A stretch of 40,099 nt of DNA, from the NCBI GenBank assembly GCA_012838085.1, contig DUPX01000084.1, positions 1-40,099 of the forward strand. Direction: 5' to 3'. Position 1 is the first letter of the stretch, and each line of letters starts with the position of its first letter. A program made the position numbers and the translations under genes. Source of the stretch: Eubacteriaceae bacterium (GTDB lineage: Bacteria; Bacillota; Clostridia; Eubacteriales; Garciellaceae). Under the pieces are notes generated by a model. It had not been told where the DNA came from and made no database searches. It was given only the letters and a program-made list of their open reading frames with translations. Shown here piece after piece: positions 16,181 to 25,325 of this stretch.

Positions 16181-16666
16181 ATGGCTATTAATATTGTATT
16201 AGTAGAACCTGAAATACCCCAAAATACAGGGAATATTGCAAGAACTTGTGCTGCTATAAAGGCAAAGTTGCACTTAATTAAGCCTTTAGGTTTTTCCCTT
16301 GAAAGCAAATACTTAAAAAGGGCAGGATTAGATTATTGGCATTTACTGGAGGTTTTTCTTTATGATAGTTTAGAGGACTTTTTTATGGCCTATCCTGATG
16401 AGAAGTTTTATTTTGCAACCACTAAAGGAGGGAATAACTATACAGATATGAGTTTTCAGGACGGATGCTTTCTTATTTTCGGTAAAGAAACTGGAGGACT
16501 ACCAAAAGAATTACTAAAAAAGAATCCAGATACTTCTATAAAAATACCTATGGTAAAAGAGGCAAGATCATTAAATTTATCTAATTCAGTTGCAGTTATT
16601 GCTTATGAGGTTATGCGACAATTAAATTTTATGGTTACTTTAGAGCCTTTAGAATATTTGTTATAG
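16181..16666 (+). CDS. trmL: tRNA (cytidine/uridine-34-2'-O)-methyltransferase TrmL
   Basis: The enzyme methylates the ribose of the wobble nucleotide in certain leucine tRNAs using S-adenosylmethionine. At 161 residues it has the compact SPOUT fold. Motif 1 is NIVLVEPEIPQNTGNIARTC (about 4-23), motif 2 is IFGKETGGLP (about 104-113), and motif 3 is IPMVKEARSLNLSNSVAVIAYE near the C-terminus, which forms the cofactor knot. The length and absence of an extra RNA-binding domain distinguish it from longer SpoU family members. The ribosome site AGGAGG is 6-7 bases before the ATG. It is divergent from the riboswitch operon and separated by about 135 bases from its promoter. Confidence 0.94.
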   Translation: MAINIVLVEPEIPQNTGNIARTCAAIKAKLHLIKPLGFSLESKYLKRAGLDYWHLLEVFLYDSLEDFFMAYPDEKFYFATTKGGNNYTDMSFQDGCFLIFGKETGGLPKELLKKNPDTSIKIPMVKEARSLNLSNSVAVIAYEVMRQLNFMVTLEPLEYLL

Positions 16667-16762
16667 TATTTATATTAATAAAAGTAGAATTTTAATATAT
16701 AATGAAAAGAATATTAATATAAAAATATTGGGTCTCTTATAAAAAATATTGGAGGTTTTTAT

Positions 16763-18469
16763 ATGACAATAGATATGTTTATAGGGTTATTTGGTGGTTT
16801 AGGTTTATTTATATATGGTATGAATATGATGGGGGAAGGCTTAAAAACTGTTGCTGGTAATAGAATGAAAAGACTTTTGGAGGTGTTAACCAATAACCAT
16901 ATTATGGGAGTGCTGGTAGGAACAATAGTGACCATGATAATTCAAAGCAGTAGTGCTACCACTGTATTGGTTGTTGGTTTTGTGAATGCAGGCATAATGA
17001 ATTTAATGCAAGCAACAGGAGTTATTATGGGAGCTAATATTGGTACAACAATTACAGCTCAAATGATTGCTCTTAATCTATCACAGATTGCTCCTATAGC
17101 TATTACCATTGGGTCTATTATGTTTTTATTTTCAAAGAGAAAAAAAATCAAGCAAACAGGCTTGATAATATTGGGATTTGGGATTTTATTTACAGGAATA
17201 GATTTTATGGCTGGAGCCATGAAACCTCTAAGGGACCATGAGGGCTTTAAGAGTTTATTAATCTCTTTTAGCAGAAATCCCATATTGGGGGTTATAGCAG
17301 GATTTGTATTAACTGCTATTATTCAAAGTAGTAGTGCCTCTATAGGTTTATTACAAGTATTGGCTATGTCAGGAGCATTTAGTAATGTGCCTGGGGTATC
17401 AGTACTGGCACTAATTGTACCTATATTATTAGGAGAAAATATTGGAACCTGTGTAACGGCTATGTTATCTAGTATAGGCGCCTCTAAAACAGCTAAACGA
17501 GCTGCTATTATTCACTTTTCAATAAAAATTATTGGTACTATTTGGGCACTATTAGCATTGGGATTGATTAGTTTAATTTCTGCTGGCAACAATCCTTTTT
17601 ATGGTTTTATAGCAAATATTTCTGGAACCACATTGATGGAAGGGAATATAGTCCCCAATGTAGCTAGACAAATAGCTAACGTACATACTATATTTAATAT
17701 TTTAAATACATTGCTCCTATTGCCTTTTGCTCCATCCATTGTTAAGTTGTCTGAGAAAATTTTACCTGGAGAGGAAAAGGAAGATTTAGGGGGATTAAAG
17801 TATCTAGATGATAGAATAATGGAAAACCCAACAATTGCAGTAGGACAAGCTGTAAAAGAAACAGTTAGAATGGCTAAGTTTTCCTTAGAAAATGTTAATA
17901 CTGCAGTGAAAGCTTTCTTTGATAAAGATGAAGAACTGATAGAAATAGTTTTAGACAAAGAACAGAGTATAAATTCATTGGAAAGAGAAATTACAAGTTA
18001 TCTGATTAAACTATCCAATTCCAATTTACTAGAAAGAGATAATATAAAGATAACAAATCTGTATCACACTACAAATGATGTAGAAAGGATTGGGGATCAT
18101 GCAGAAAACATTGCAGAACTTGCCCAGCTTTCTATTGATAATAATCTTTTCTTTTCTGATATTGCTATTAGTGAATTAGAAGATATGGCCTCCCGTGTGG
18201 GTAGCGTATTGAGGGATAGTATTACTGCCTTAGAAAATGATGATATAGAATTAGCAAAGACAATCTATTCCCAGGAACAGGAGATTGATAATTTGGAAGA
18301 ATCTCTTAGGGACAGCCATATAGAAAGATTAAATAAACAATTATGCCATCCTAGTTCTGGTGTAATATTTTTAGATATTGTTAGCAATTTAGAAAGAATA
18401 GCTGACCACGCCACTAATATTAGTAAGACGGTTTTGGATTTAGAAAAAGACGGAAACAAGATATTTTAA
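16763..18469 (+). CDS. Na+/phosphate cotransporter (NptA/YjbB type) with PhoU-like C-terminus
   Basis: The protein is 568 residues. The membrane half (about 1-340) contains the two inverted Na/Pi repeats, each with the QSSSA signature (IIQSSSATTVLVVGFVNAG near 57 and IIQSSSASIGLLQVLAMSG near 187). The second half (about 360-560) is helical and PhoU-like, with repeated acidic ...ERIGDHAENIAEL and ...ERIADHATNISK motifs that bind metal in PhoU proteins. It should move phosphate with sodium, possibly gated by its own PhoU domain. A pst or pho regulator gene is not nearby. The ribosome site TGGAGG precedes the ATG. It appears to be a single-gene transcript. Confidence 0.93.
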   Translation: MTIDMFIGLFGGLGLFIYGMNMMGEGLKTVAGNRMKRLLEVLTNNHIMGVLVGTIVTMIIQSSSATTVLVVGFVNAGIMNLMQATGVIMGANIGTTITAQMIALNLSQIAPIAITIGSIMFLFSKRKKIKQTGLIILGFGILFTGIDFMAGAMKPLRDHEGFKSLLISFSRNPILGVIAGFVLTAIIQSSSASIGLLQVLAMSGAFSNVPGVSVLALIVPILLGENIGTCVTAMLSSIGASKTAKRAAIIHFSIKIIGTIWALLALGLISLISAGNNPFYGFIANISGTTLMEGNIVPNVARQIANVHTIFNILNTLLLLPFAPSIVKLSEKILPGEEKEDLGGLKYLDDRIMENPTIAVGQAVKETVRMAKFSLENVNTAVKAFFDKDEELIEIVLDKEQSINSLEREITSYLIKLSNSNLLERDNIKITNLYHTTNDVERIGDHAENIAELAQLSIDNNLFFSDIAISELEDMASRVGSVLRDSITALENDDIELAKTIYSQEQEIDNLEESLRDSHIERLNKQLCHPSSGVIFLDIVSNLERIADHATNISKTVLDLEKDGNKIF

Positions 18470-18536
18470 TTTTAAAGATTGTTAATTTCTAATATTGGGT
18501 ATATAGGTATATAGTTATAGAAGGGAGTAATAAAAA

Positions 18537-19463
18537 ATGACTAAAGAATTGGATACAATTATTATAGGAGCGGGTGCAGCAGGCTTATCAGCTGGACTTT
18601 ATGCTGCAAGGGGAAGACTCAATACTTTAATCATCGAAAAAGGTATAATAGGTGGTCAAACAGAAAGTACAAACTTTATTGATAACTATCCTGGTTCCAT
18701 AGAGAATTCTACTGGTCCCTTATTAACAAAGAGGATGAAGGAACAATGCGAACAATTTGGCGCTAAAATAGTTCAAGAAGAAATTTCTGAGATAGAGAAG
18801 TTAGACAAGGGATTTTTTATAAAAACTAATAAGGAAGAATATTATACTAAAACCATTATTATAGCCACTGGTGCTGAACCTAGGCTAGCAGGGTTTAAAG
18901 GAGAAAAAGAATATAGGGGTAAGGGTATTTCTTATTGCGCAACCTGTGATGGAGATTTCTTTGAAGGTTTAGATATTGCTGTTATTGGAGGAGGGGATGC
19001 AGCTGTTGAGGAAGGCATCTTCCTTACAAGATTTGCGAATAAAGTGACTATTATTCATAGAAGGGATGAATTAAGGGCTGTAAAATCAATACAGGAAAAG
19101 GCCTTTAATAATAAGAAAATTGACTTTATATGGGATACAGTAGTGGAAGAAGTTAAAGGCAGTGGAATAGTCCAATCCCTTATCTTAAGGAATAAAAAAA
19201 CAGGGGAAATTTCAGAATTAAAAGTAGATGGGGTATTTGTATATATAGGTTATGTTCCTAATTCAGGATTATTTAAAGAACTGGTAGATATAGATGAAGA
19301 GGGATATATAATTGGAGATGAAGAAATGAGAACTAATGTACCAGGAATTTTTGTAGCAGGGGATGTCAGAAAAAAATCTTTAAAACAAATTGTAACTGCA
19401 GCAGCAGATGGTGCTATCGCAGGTGTTAATGCCGAAAAGTATATATCTGAAAATTATAAATAA
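18537..19463 (+). CDS. trxB: Thioredoxin-disulfide reductase
   Basis: This flavoprotein reduces thioredoxin with NADPH. The protein is 308 residues. An N-terminal FAD site IIIGAGAAGLSAGLYAARG (about 8-26) is followed by the redox-active CATC motif (C134, C137) in SYCATCDGDFF. The NADPH-binding GGGDAAVEEG (about 151) and HRRDELRA lie next, and the FAD-contacting GIFVAGDVR near the C-terminus completes the family pattern. Some clostridial relatives use ferredoxin rather than NADPH. The HRRDELRA motif suggests a true NADPH enzyme, but this is not certain. The ribosome site AGGGAG precedes the ATG and a strong terminator follows. No thioredoxin gene is adjacent. Confidence 0.95.
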   Translation: MTKELDTIIIGAGAAGLSAGLYAARGRLNTLIIEKGIIGGQTESTNFIDNYPGSIENSTGPLLTKRMKEQCEQFGAKIVQEEISEIEKLDKGFFIKTNKEEYYTKTIIIATGAEPRLAGFKGEKEYRGKGISYCATCDGDFFEGLDIAVIGGGDAAVEEGIFLTRFANKVTIIHRRDELRAVKSIQEKAFNNKKIDFIWDTVVEEVKGSGIVQSLILRNKKTGEISELKVDGVFVYIGYVPNSGLFKELVDIDEEGYIIGDEEMRTNVPGIFVAGDVRKKSLKQIVTAAADGAIAGVNAEKYISENYK

Positions 19464-19468
19464 TTATT

Positions 19469-19495
19469 AAAGCCACTGGAAAAGGTGGCTTTTAT
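19469..19495 (+). terminator. Rho-independent terminator after trxB
   Basis: The hairpin AAAGCCAC / GTGGCTTT is followed by a TTTAT tract, a few bases after the trxB stop. Confidence 0.8.
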
Positions 19496-19652
19496 CTTAT
19501 ACAAGAAGGCCCAGTCTTATAAGGAGGAAGTGGAAGAGCTTGTTTACGAAATAAAAATAGTGGTAATTTCTTATTTTTGGAATGAATTTTGCAATAGGAT
19601 TTTTTGTAAAATATGATATAATAAAGGCAAAAGAAAAAAAGGGGGAAGATTA

Positions 19653-21029
19653 TTGGCACTTAATTTTGGATTACATTTAGAACAGAAACAAAGATTAATA
19701 ATGACACCTGAATTAAGGCAAGCTATTGAAATACTGCAATTATCTTCCTTTGAATTAAATAATTTGATTGCCCAAGAATTAGAAAAAAATCCTATTATTG
19801 AGATAAAGGAAGAGAGTCCTGATTTTAATGAAGTAGAAAGTAAAAATCAAGAGATAGATTGGGAACAATATTTCCAACATAATGAGCCTTACTATTCTAG
19901 TGGATCCATAAATTATGAAGAACAGGAATATAGCCAAGAAAATTTTGTAAAGGATCATACCACATTAAAAGATCATTTAATGTTTCAACTAAATATATTA
20001 GATTTACCCTACAATTGTAGAAAAATAGGGGAATTCATTATAGAAAGCATAAATAACAATGGATATTTAACAATAGAAATAGATGAAATAGCTGCTATAT
20101 TAAATGAAAATAAGGATGATATAAAAAATATATTGGATATTATCCAGAGTTTCGATCCACCAGGGATTGGAGCTAGAGATATAAGGGAATGCCTTATTAT
20201 TCAATTAAAGCAATCACAGTATTGGGATGAGACTATGGAGAAGATTGTAGGCTTATATTTGGAAGACCTAGCTAATAATAGATTTCAAACTATTTCAAAA
20301 GATTTAAATTTATCTTTTGAGGAAATTCAGAATATAAAGGATTTTCTAAAGACCTTAGAACCTAAGCCTGGAAGATTATTTTCTGGTAAAAATGAAGTAA
20401 GATATATAACCCCTGACGCATTTATAAGGGAAGTTGGAAATGAATATATTATTATAATAAATGATTCTACAGCCCCTAGATTGGAGATAAACGATTTTTA
20501 TAAAAATATATTGAAGTCAGAGAACTCCTCTTCCATTACTTCAAAATATTTAAAGGAAAAACTTGAATCTGCTATGTGGCTTATAAAAAATATTGAACAA
20601 AGAAGAAATACACTATATAATGTTATTTCTGCAATATTGGAATTTCAAATAAACTTTTTTAAAGAAGGGGTTAAGTCATTAAAACCATTAACTTTGAGGC
20701 AAATTGCAGAAAAACTTGACATTCATGAATCTACTGTGAGTAGGGCTACAAATGGTAAATATGTACAGACTCCAATGGGCTTATATGAATTAAAATATTT
20801 TTTCAATTGGGGTATTGAAAATCAGAATGGGAATGTTATTTCCTCTATAAGCATAAAGGATATGATTAAAGATATAATATCTAAGGAGAATGTTCTAAAA
20901 CCTGTTAGTGACCAGGAAATAGCAAATATTCTAATAAAACAGGGAATTAAAATCTCTAGAAGAACTATAGCTAAGTATAGGGATGAATTGGGAATATTAT
21001 CATCTTCTAAAAGAAAAAGATATGAATAA
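19653..21029 (+). CDS. rpoN: RNA polymerase sigma-54 factor
   Basis: The protein is 458 residues, translated from TTG behind GGGGGAAG. Region I at the N-terminus has the expected Gln/Leu-rich stretch (LHLEQKQRLIMTPELRQAIEILQ), which recognises the activator-dependent closed complex. The core-binding region follows. A helix-turn-helix near residue 350 (LRQIAEKLDIHESTVSRATNGKYV) and the C-terminal RpoN box (SRRTIAKYRDELGI) recognise the -12/-24 promoter. All regions are intact. No sigma-54 activator with a Walker ATPase domain is in the window, so its targets lie elsewhere. Its stop codon overlaps the first arm of the terminator, and the cggR promoter begins about 35 bases later. Confidence 0.95.
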   Translation: MALNFGLHLEQKQRLIMTPELRQAIEILQLSSFELNNLIAQELEKNPIIEIKEESPDFNEVESKNQEIDWEQYFQHNEPYYSSGSINYEEQEYSQENFVKDHTTLKDHLMFQLNILDLPYNCRKIGEFIIESINNNGYLTIEIDEIAAILNENKDDIKNILDIIQSFDPPGIGARDIRECLIIQLKQSQYWDETMEKIVGLYLEDLANNRFQTISKDLNLSFEEIQNIKDFLKTLEPKPGRLFSGKNEVRYITPDAFIREVGNEYIIIINDSTAPRLEINDFYKNILKSENSSSITSKYLKEKLESAMWLIKNIEQRRNTLYNVISAILEFQINFFKEGVKSLKPLTLRQIAEKLDIHESTVSRATNGKYVQTPMGLYELKYFFNWGIENQNGNVISSISIKDMIKDIISKENVLKPVSDQEIANILIKQGIKISRRTIAKYRDELGILSSSKRKRYE

Positions 21030-21060
21030 ATAGATGGGGTTCCATCTATTTATTTTTTTT
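21029..21060 (+). terminator. Terminator after rpoN
   Basis: A perfect 9-bp stem, AATAGATGG / CCATCTATT, with a GGTT loop is followed by TATTTTTTTT. The first arm overlaps the rpoN stop codon. It separates rpoN from the glycolytic operon. Confidence 0.9.
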
Positions 21061-21062
21061 GC

Positions 21063-21091
21063 TTGAAAATAAATAACATACAGTATATAAT
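21063..21091 (+). promoter_or_regulatory. Sigma-A promoter of the cggR-gap operon
   Basis: TTGAAA (21063-21068), a 17-base spacer and consensus TATAAT (21086-21091) are present. The predicted start is near 21098. It lies between the rpoN terminator and the candidate operator. Confidence 0.82.
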
Positions 21092-21102
21092 AATACTAGA
21101 AT

Positions 21103-21126
21103 GACCCACTGGGTTAAAATAGTCCC
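21103..21126 (+). promoter_or_regulatory. Candidate CggR operator
   Basis: The sequence GACCCACTGGGTTAAAATAGTCCC begins about 5 bases after the predicted transcription start. It contains the palindrome ACCCACTGGGT and a further CCC half (GGGAC on the other strand). In Bacillus subtilis, CggR binds GGGAC-type repeats just downstream of its own promoter, so position and half-site match. Binding is inferred. Confidence 0.55.
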
Positions 21127-21205
21127 ATATCTTGGCGGTATAAAATTAGGAGTGTTAACAAAGTATATATTTAAATATTACTTAATTGTTTTAAGGAGTT
21201 TATTA

Positions 21206-22231
21206 ATGGATATTAAAGAAATTATAGAACTTGAAAAAATAATAGCCCCTGAAATATTGGAAATTATAGAGAATAGATATAATATTCTATCAAATATATT
21301 CTTATTTCAACCTATAGGAAGAAGAACATTAGCCAGCCAACTAGATATGGGGGAGAGATTAGTAAGAAAAGAAACCAATAGAATGCAGGAACAAAATCTC
21401 ATTCAAATCTTAAGACAGGGCATGATTGTTACCGAAGAAGGGGAACTAATAATAAAAAAGTTACAAAAGTTATTATATGAATTAAGGGGATTATCTTATT
21501 TAGAGGCAAAAACTAAAGAAGTTTTGTCTATAGAAAACTTAAAAATAGTACCTGGAAATATCGATAATAATCCAAGGGCAATAGATTTATTGGGGATAGA
21601 AGCAGCAAAATATATTAAATCTATACTTAAAGATAATATGATAATTGGTGTAACAGGTGGTTCTAGCGTATTAGCAGTAGCAGAAGGTATGACACCAAAA
21701 AGATTATCAAATGTTCTAGTTATTCCTGCTAGAGGAGGAATGGGGAGGGATGCAAACAAGCAGGCAAATAATATAGCTGCCCAACTAGCAGATAAACTGA
21801 ATGGATCATATGAATTAATACATATGCCAGATGATGTAGAAGATGAAGTATTAGAAGCATTAAAGGCAAATCCGGTTGTAAAGGAAACCCTTAACAAATT
21901 AAAGAGTTTAGATGTGTTAATATACGGGGTAAGTAGGGCAGAAGAAATAGCTGAAAGAAGAGGCCTATTAGATGAAAAAAGAAAGTTTCTTATAAAAAGT
22001 AATGCAATTGCAGAAGCTTTTGGCCATTATTTTGATATGAATGGTAATGTAATATATCGTTCCAGTAGTGTTGGTATAGGTGTAGAAGATTTTAAAAAAA
22101 TTCCCTATCCTATAGCAGTAGCTGCCGGAGCAAAAAAAGCTGAAGCAATTAAGGCTAATTGTAAAATCAGAAAAGACATAATATTAATAACAGATGAAGG
22201 TGCAGCAAAAGCTATAATTAAAAGTAAATAA
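21206..22231 (+). CDS. cggR: Central glycolytic genes regulator CggR (SorC/DeoR type)
   Basis: The repressor controls the triose-phosphate half of glycolysis and is released by fructose-1,6-bisphosphate in Bacillus. I start at the ATG at 21206, which follows AAGGAG at a normal distance, rather than the ORF-track start at 21101, which lies over the operator. The ~341-residue product has an N-terminal winged helix-turn-helix (about 20-80, GRRTLASQLDMGERLVRKETNRM) and a C-terminal sugar-binding SorC domain (about 90-340, VTGGSSVLAVAEGM, VIPARGGMGR). The gene is first in the operon with gap, pgk, tpiA, gpmI and eno, which makes the assignment firm. It is probably autoregulated. Confidence 0.94.
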   Translation: MDIKEIIELEKIIAPEILEIIENRYNILSNIFLFQPIGRRTLASQLDMGERLVRKETNRMQEQNLIQILRQGMIVTEEGELIIKKLQKLLYELRGLSYLEAKTKEVLSIENLKIVPGNIDNNPRAIDLLGIEAAKYIKSILKDNMIIGVTGGSSVLAVAEGMTPKRLSNVLVIPARGGMGRDANKQANNIAAQLADKLNGSYELIHMPDDVEDEVLEALKANPVVKETLNKLKSLDVLIYGVSRAEEIAERRGLLDEKRKFLIKSNAIAEAFGHYFDMNGNVIYRSSSVGIGVEDFKKIPYPIAVAAGAKKAEAIKANCKIRKDIILITDEGAAKAIIKSK

Positions 22232-22237
22232 AACTAA

Positions 22238-23254
<1,017 letters not shown>

Positions 23255-23284
23255 TAAATTTGTTTTTATAAACTACAGGACAAA

Positions 23285-23322
23285 AGGTCCGGTTTTATAG
23301 TGTTTACTATGGGGCCGGACCT
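23285..23322 (+). ncRNA. Stable 16-bp stem-loop between gap and pgk
   Basis: In the plus-strand RNA, AGGUCCGGUUUUAUAG pairs with CUAUGGGGCCGGACCU around the six-base loop UGUUUA. The stem is 16 bp without a bulge, four of the pairs being consecutive U-G wobbles. The opposite strand would have A-C mismatches there, so the structure belongs to the sense transcript. No T tract follows, so it is not an intrinsic terminator. It could protect the gap 3' end or mark a processing site. Confidence 0.75.
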
Positions 23323-23346
23323 ATAATGTGCTAAAGGAGGTTAGGT

Positions 23347-24543
23347 ATGCTTAACAAAAAAAGTATTAGAGAAGTGGATGTGAAAGGGAAAAGAATAATA
23401 ATGAGGGCAGACTTTAATGTTCCCTTAGATAAAGACAATAGAATAACCGATGACACAAGAATAGTGTCTGCGTTACCAACTATTCAATTTTTAATAGATA
23501 GCGGGGCAAAGGTTATCTTATTATCACATTTAGGAAGACCAAAGGGAGAACCTAATCTTAAATTTAGTTTAAAGCCAGTTGCTAAAGCCTTATCAGGCTA
23601 TTTACATAGGGATGTTATATTTGTTTCAGAAGAAAGGGTTGTTGGACAAAAGGTAAAAGAAGCAGTAGCTCAAGCACAAGAAGGGGATGTAGTACTATTA
23701 GAAAATGTAAGATTTAGGAAAGAAGAGACAGAAAACAATGTTTCTTTTTCTAAAGAATTAGCTGACCTAGGAGAAATTTTTGTAAATGATGCCTTTGGCA
23801 CATCTCATAGAGCTCATTCTTCTACTGTGGGTATAGCTGAATTTCTACCTGCCTATGGGGGTTTTTTAATAGAAAAGGAATTAATGGTGATGGGTAAGGC
23901 CCTTGAAAATCCAGAAAGGCCATTTACTGCAATTCTTGGAGGGGCTAAGGTATCTGATAAAATAGGAGTAATTAATAATTTATTAAATAAAGTGGATACC
24001 CTTATTATTGGTGGTGGTATGGCATTTACCTTTTTAAAGGCCCAAGGCTTTGAAATAGGGATTTCTTTATTAGAAGAAGATAAGATAGAATTGGCAAAAG
24101 ATATTTTAAATAGGGCTAAGGAAAGAAAAGTGAAGTTATTGCTACCAAATGATGTGGTTGTTGCAAAGGAGTTTAAGGCAGATGCAAATCATAAAACTGT
24201 TTCCATAAAAGAATTCCCTGAGGGATTTATGGGTCTAGATATAGGGAAAGAGAGCTGTGCACAATTTGTTAATGCTATTAAAGAAAGTAAAACAATAGTC
24301 TGGAATGGTCCTATGGGAGTATTTGAAATTGAAGCATTTTCAAATGGAACAAGAGAAATTGCAAAGGCATTAGCAAAAAATTCAGGTACTACTATAATAG
24401 GTGGGGGAGACTCTGGGGCGGCGGTTAAATTATTCGGACTTACAGAGGAAATGACTCACATATCAACAGGTGGGGGAGCATCGCTGGAGTTGATGGAAGG
24501 AAAGGAATTGCCAGGAATAAAGGTTTTACAAGATAATTATTAA
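23347..24543 (+). CDS. pgk: Phosphoglycerate kinase
   Basis: The enzyme transfers the acyl phosphate of 1,3-bisphosphoglycerate to ADP, making ATP. The 398 residues carry the N-domain substrate motif [11 protein letters not shown] (about 19-29), [10 protein letters not shown] (about 58-67), the ENVRFRKEE segment and the [14 protein letters not shown] motif. Nucleotide-binding [13 protein letters not shown] and [10 protein letters not shown] lie in the C-domain. The length is typical and no key residue appears missing. AAAGGAGG lies 6 bases before the ATG, directly after the intergenic stem-loop. It is followed closely by tpiA with about 15 bases between. Confidence 0.97.
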   Translation: MLNKKSIREVDVKGKRIIMRADFNVPLDKDNRITDDTRIVSALPTIQFLIDSGAKVILLSHLGRPKGEPNLKFSLKPVAKALSGYLHRDVIFVSEERVVGQKVKEAVAQAQEGDVVLLENVRFRKEETENNVSFSKELADLGEIFVNDAFGTSHRAHSSTVGIAEFLPAYGGFLIEKELMVMGKALENPERPFTAILGGAKVSDKIGVINNLLNKVDTLIIGGGMAFTFLKAQGFEIGISLLEEDKIELAKDILNRAKERKVKLLLPNDVVVAKEFKADANHKTVSIKEFPEGFMGLDIGKESCAQFVNAIKESKTIVWNGPMGVFEIEAFSNGTREIAKALAKNSGTTIIGGGDSGAAVKLFGLTEEMTHISTGGGASLELMEGKELPGIKVLQDNY

Positions 24544-24558
24544 TAGGGGGTAATAATA

Positions 24559-25305
24559 ATGAGAAAACCAATAATAGCTGGAAACTGGAAAATGAACAAT
24601 ACTATAAAGGAGGCTAAGGATCTAATAGAAAATCTTAAGCCATTAGTTGTGGATTCTAATGTAGATATAGTAATATGTCCTTCCTACCTTTCTATAGAAG
24701 CAGCTGTTGAATTAACAAGTGGATCTCCTATTAAAGTTGGAGCTCAAAATATGCATTATGAAGAAAGTGGAGCCTATACAGGAGAAGTATCCGGGGAGAT
24801 GTTAAAGGAGCTGGGCATAGAATATATTATTATAGGTCATTCTGAAAGAAGGCAATACTTTAATGAAACAGATGAAACGGTTAATAAAAAAGTAATTAAA
24901 GCATTAAAACTAAACTTAAATCCAATTGTTTGCGTTGGAGAAACCATTGAAGAAAGAGAAAATAATAAGGCTAAGGAAGTTGTTACCACTCAAGTTAAAA
25001 ATGCCTTAGCAGGTTTATCGCAGGAAGAAATAAGCAATTTAATAATTGCCTATGAACCTATTTGGGCTATAGGAACAGGGAAAACAGCATCTAGTGATGA
25101 TGCTAACGAGGTATGTGGATGGATAAGGGAAGTGGTTAAGGAACTATCAGATCAAAGCATAGCTGAAAAAATAAGAATACAATATGGAGGCAGTGTAAAA
25201 CCTGACAATATAAAAGAGTTAATGGGACAAACTCATATTGATGGCGCCTTAGTGGGTGGAGCAAGTTTGAAAGCAGATCAATTTGCAGCACTTGTTAATT
25301 ATTAA
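24559..25305 (+). CDS. tpiA: Triosephosphate isomerase
   Basis: The enzyme interconverts dihydroxyacetone phosphate and glyceraldehyde-3-phosphate. At 248 residues it has K11 in AGNWKMNN, catalytic H94 in IIGHSERR, catalytic E166 in AYEPIWAIGTGKTAS (which also opens the flexible loop 6) and the phosphate-binding QYGGSVKPDN. The C-terminal GALVGGASL is also present. It lies in the operon between pgk and gpmI with short gaps and a good AGGGGG ribosome site. It would take the triose phosphates produced by the separately located fba. Confidence 0.97.
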   Translation: MRKPIIAGNWKMNNTIKEAKDLIENLKPLVVDSNVDIVICPSYLSIEAAVELTSGSPIKVGAQNMHYEESGAYTGEVSGEMLKELGIEYIIIGHSERRQYFNETDETVNKKVIKALKLNLNPIVCVGETIEERENNKAKEVVTTQVKNALAGLSQEEISNLIIAYEPIWAIGTGKTASSDDANEVCGWIREVVKELSDQSIAEKIRIQYGGSVKPDNIKELMGQTHIDGALVGGASLKADQFAALVNY

Positions 25306-25325
25306 TTTTTATAGGGGGAATAATC

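Noticed and set aside
21101-21205. Upstream extension of cggR in the ORF track
   Set aside because: The first codons lie on the operator and transcription start; the ATG at 21206 has a clear AAGGAG site.
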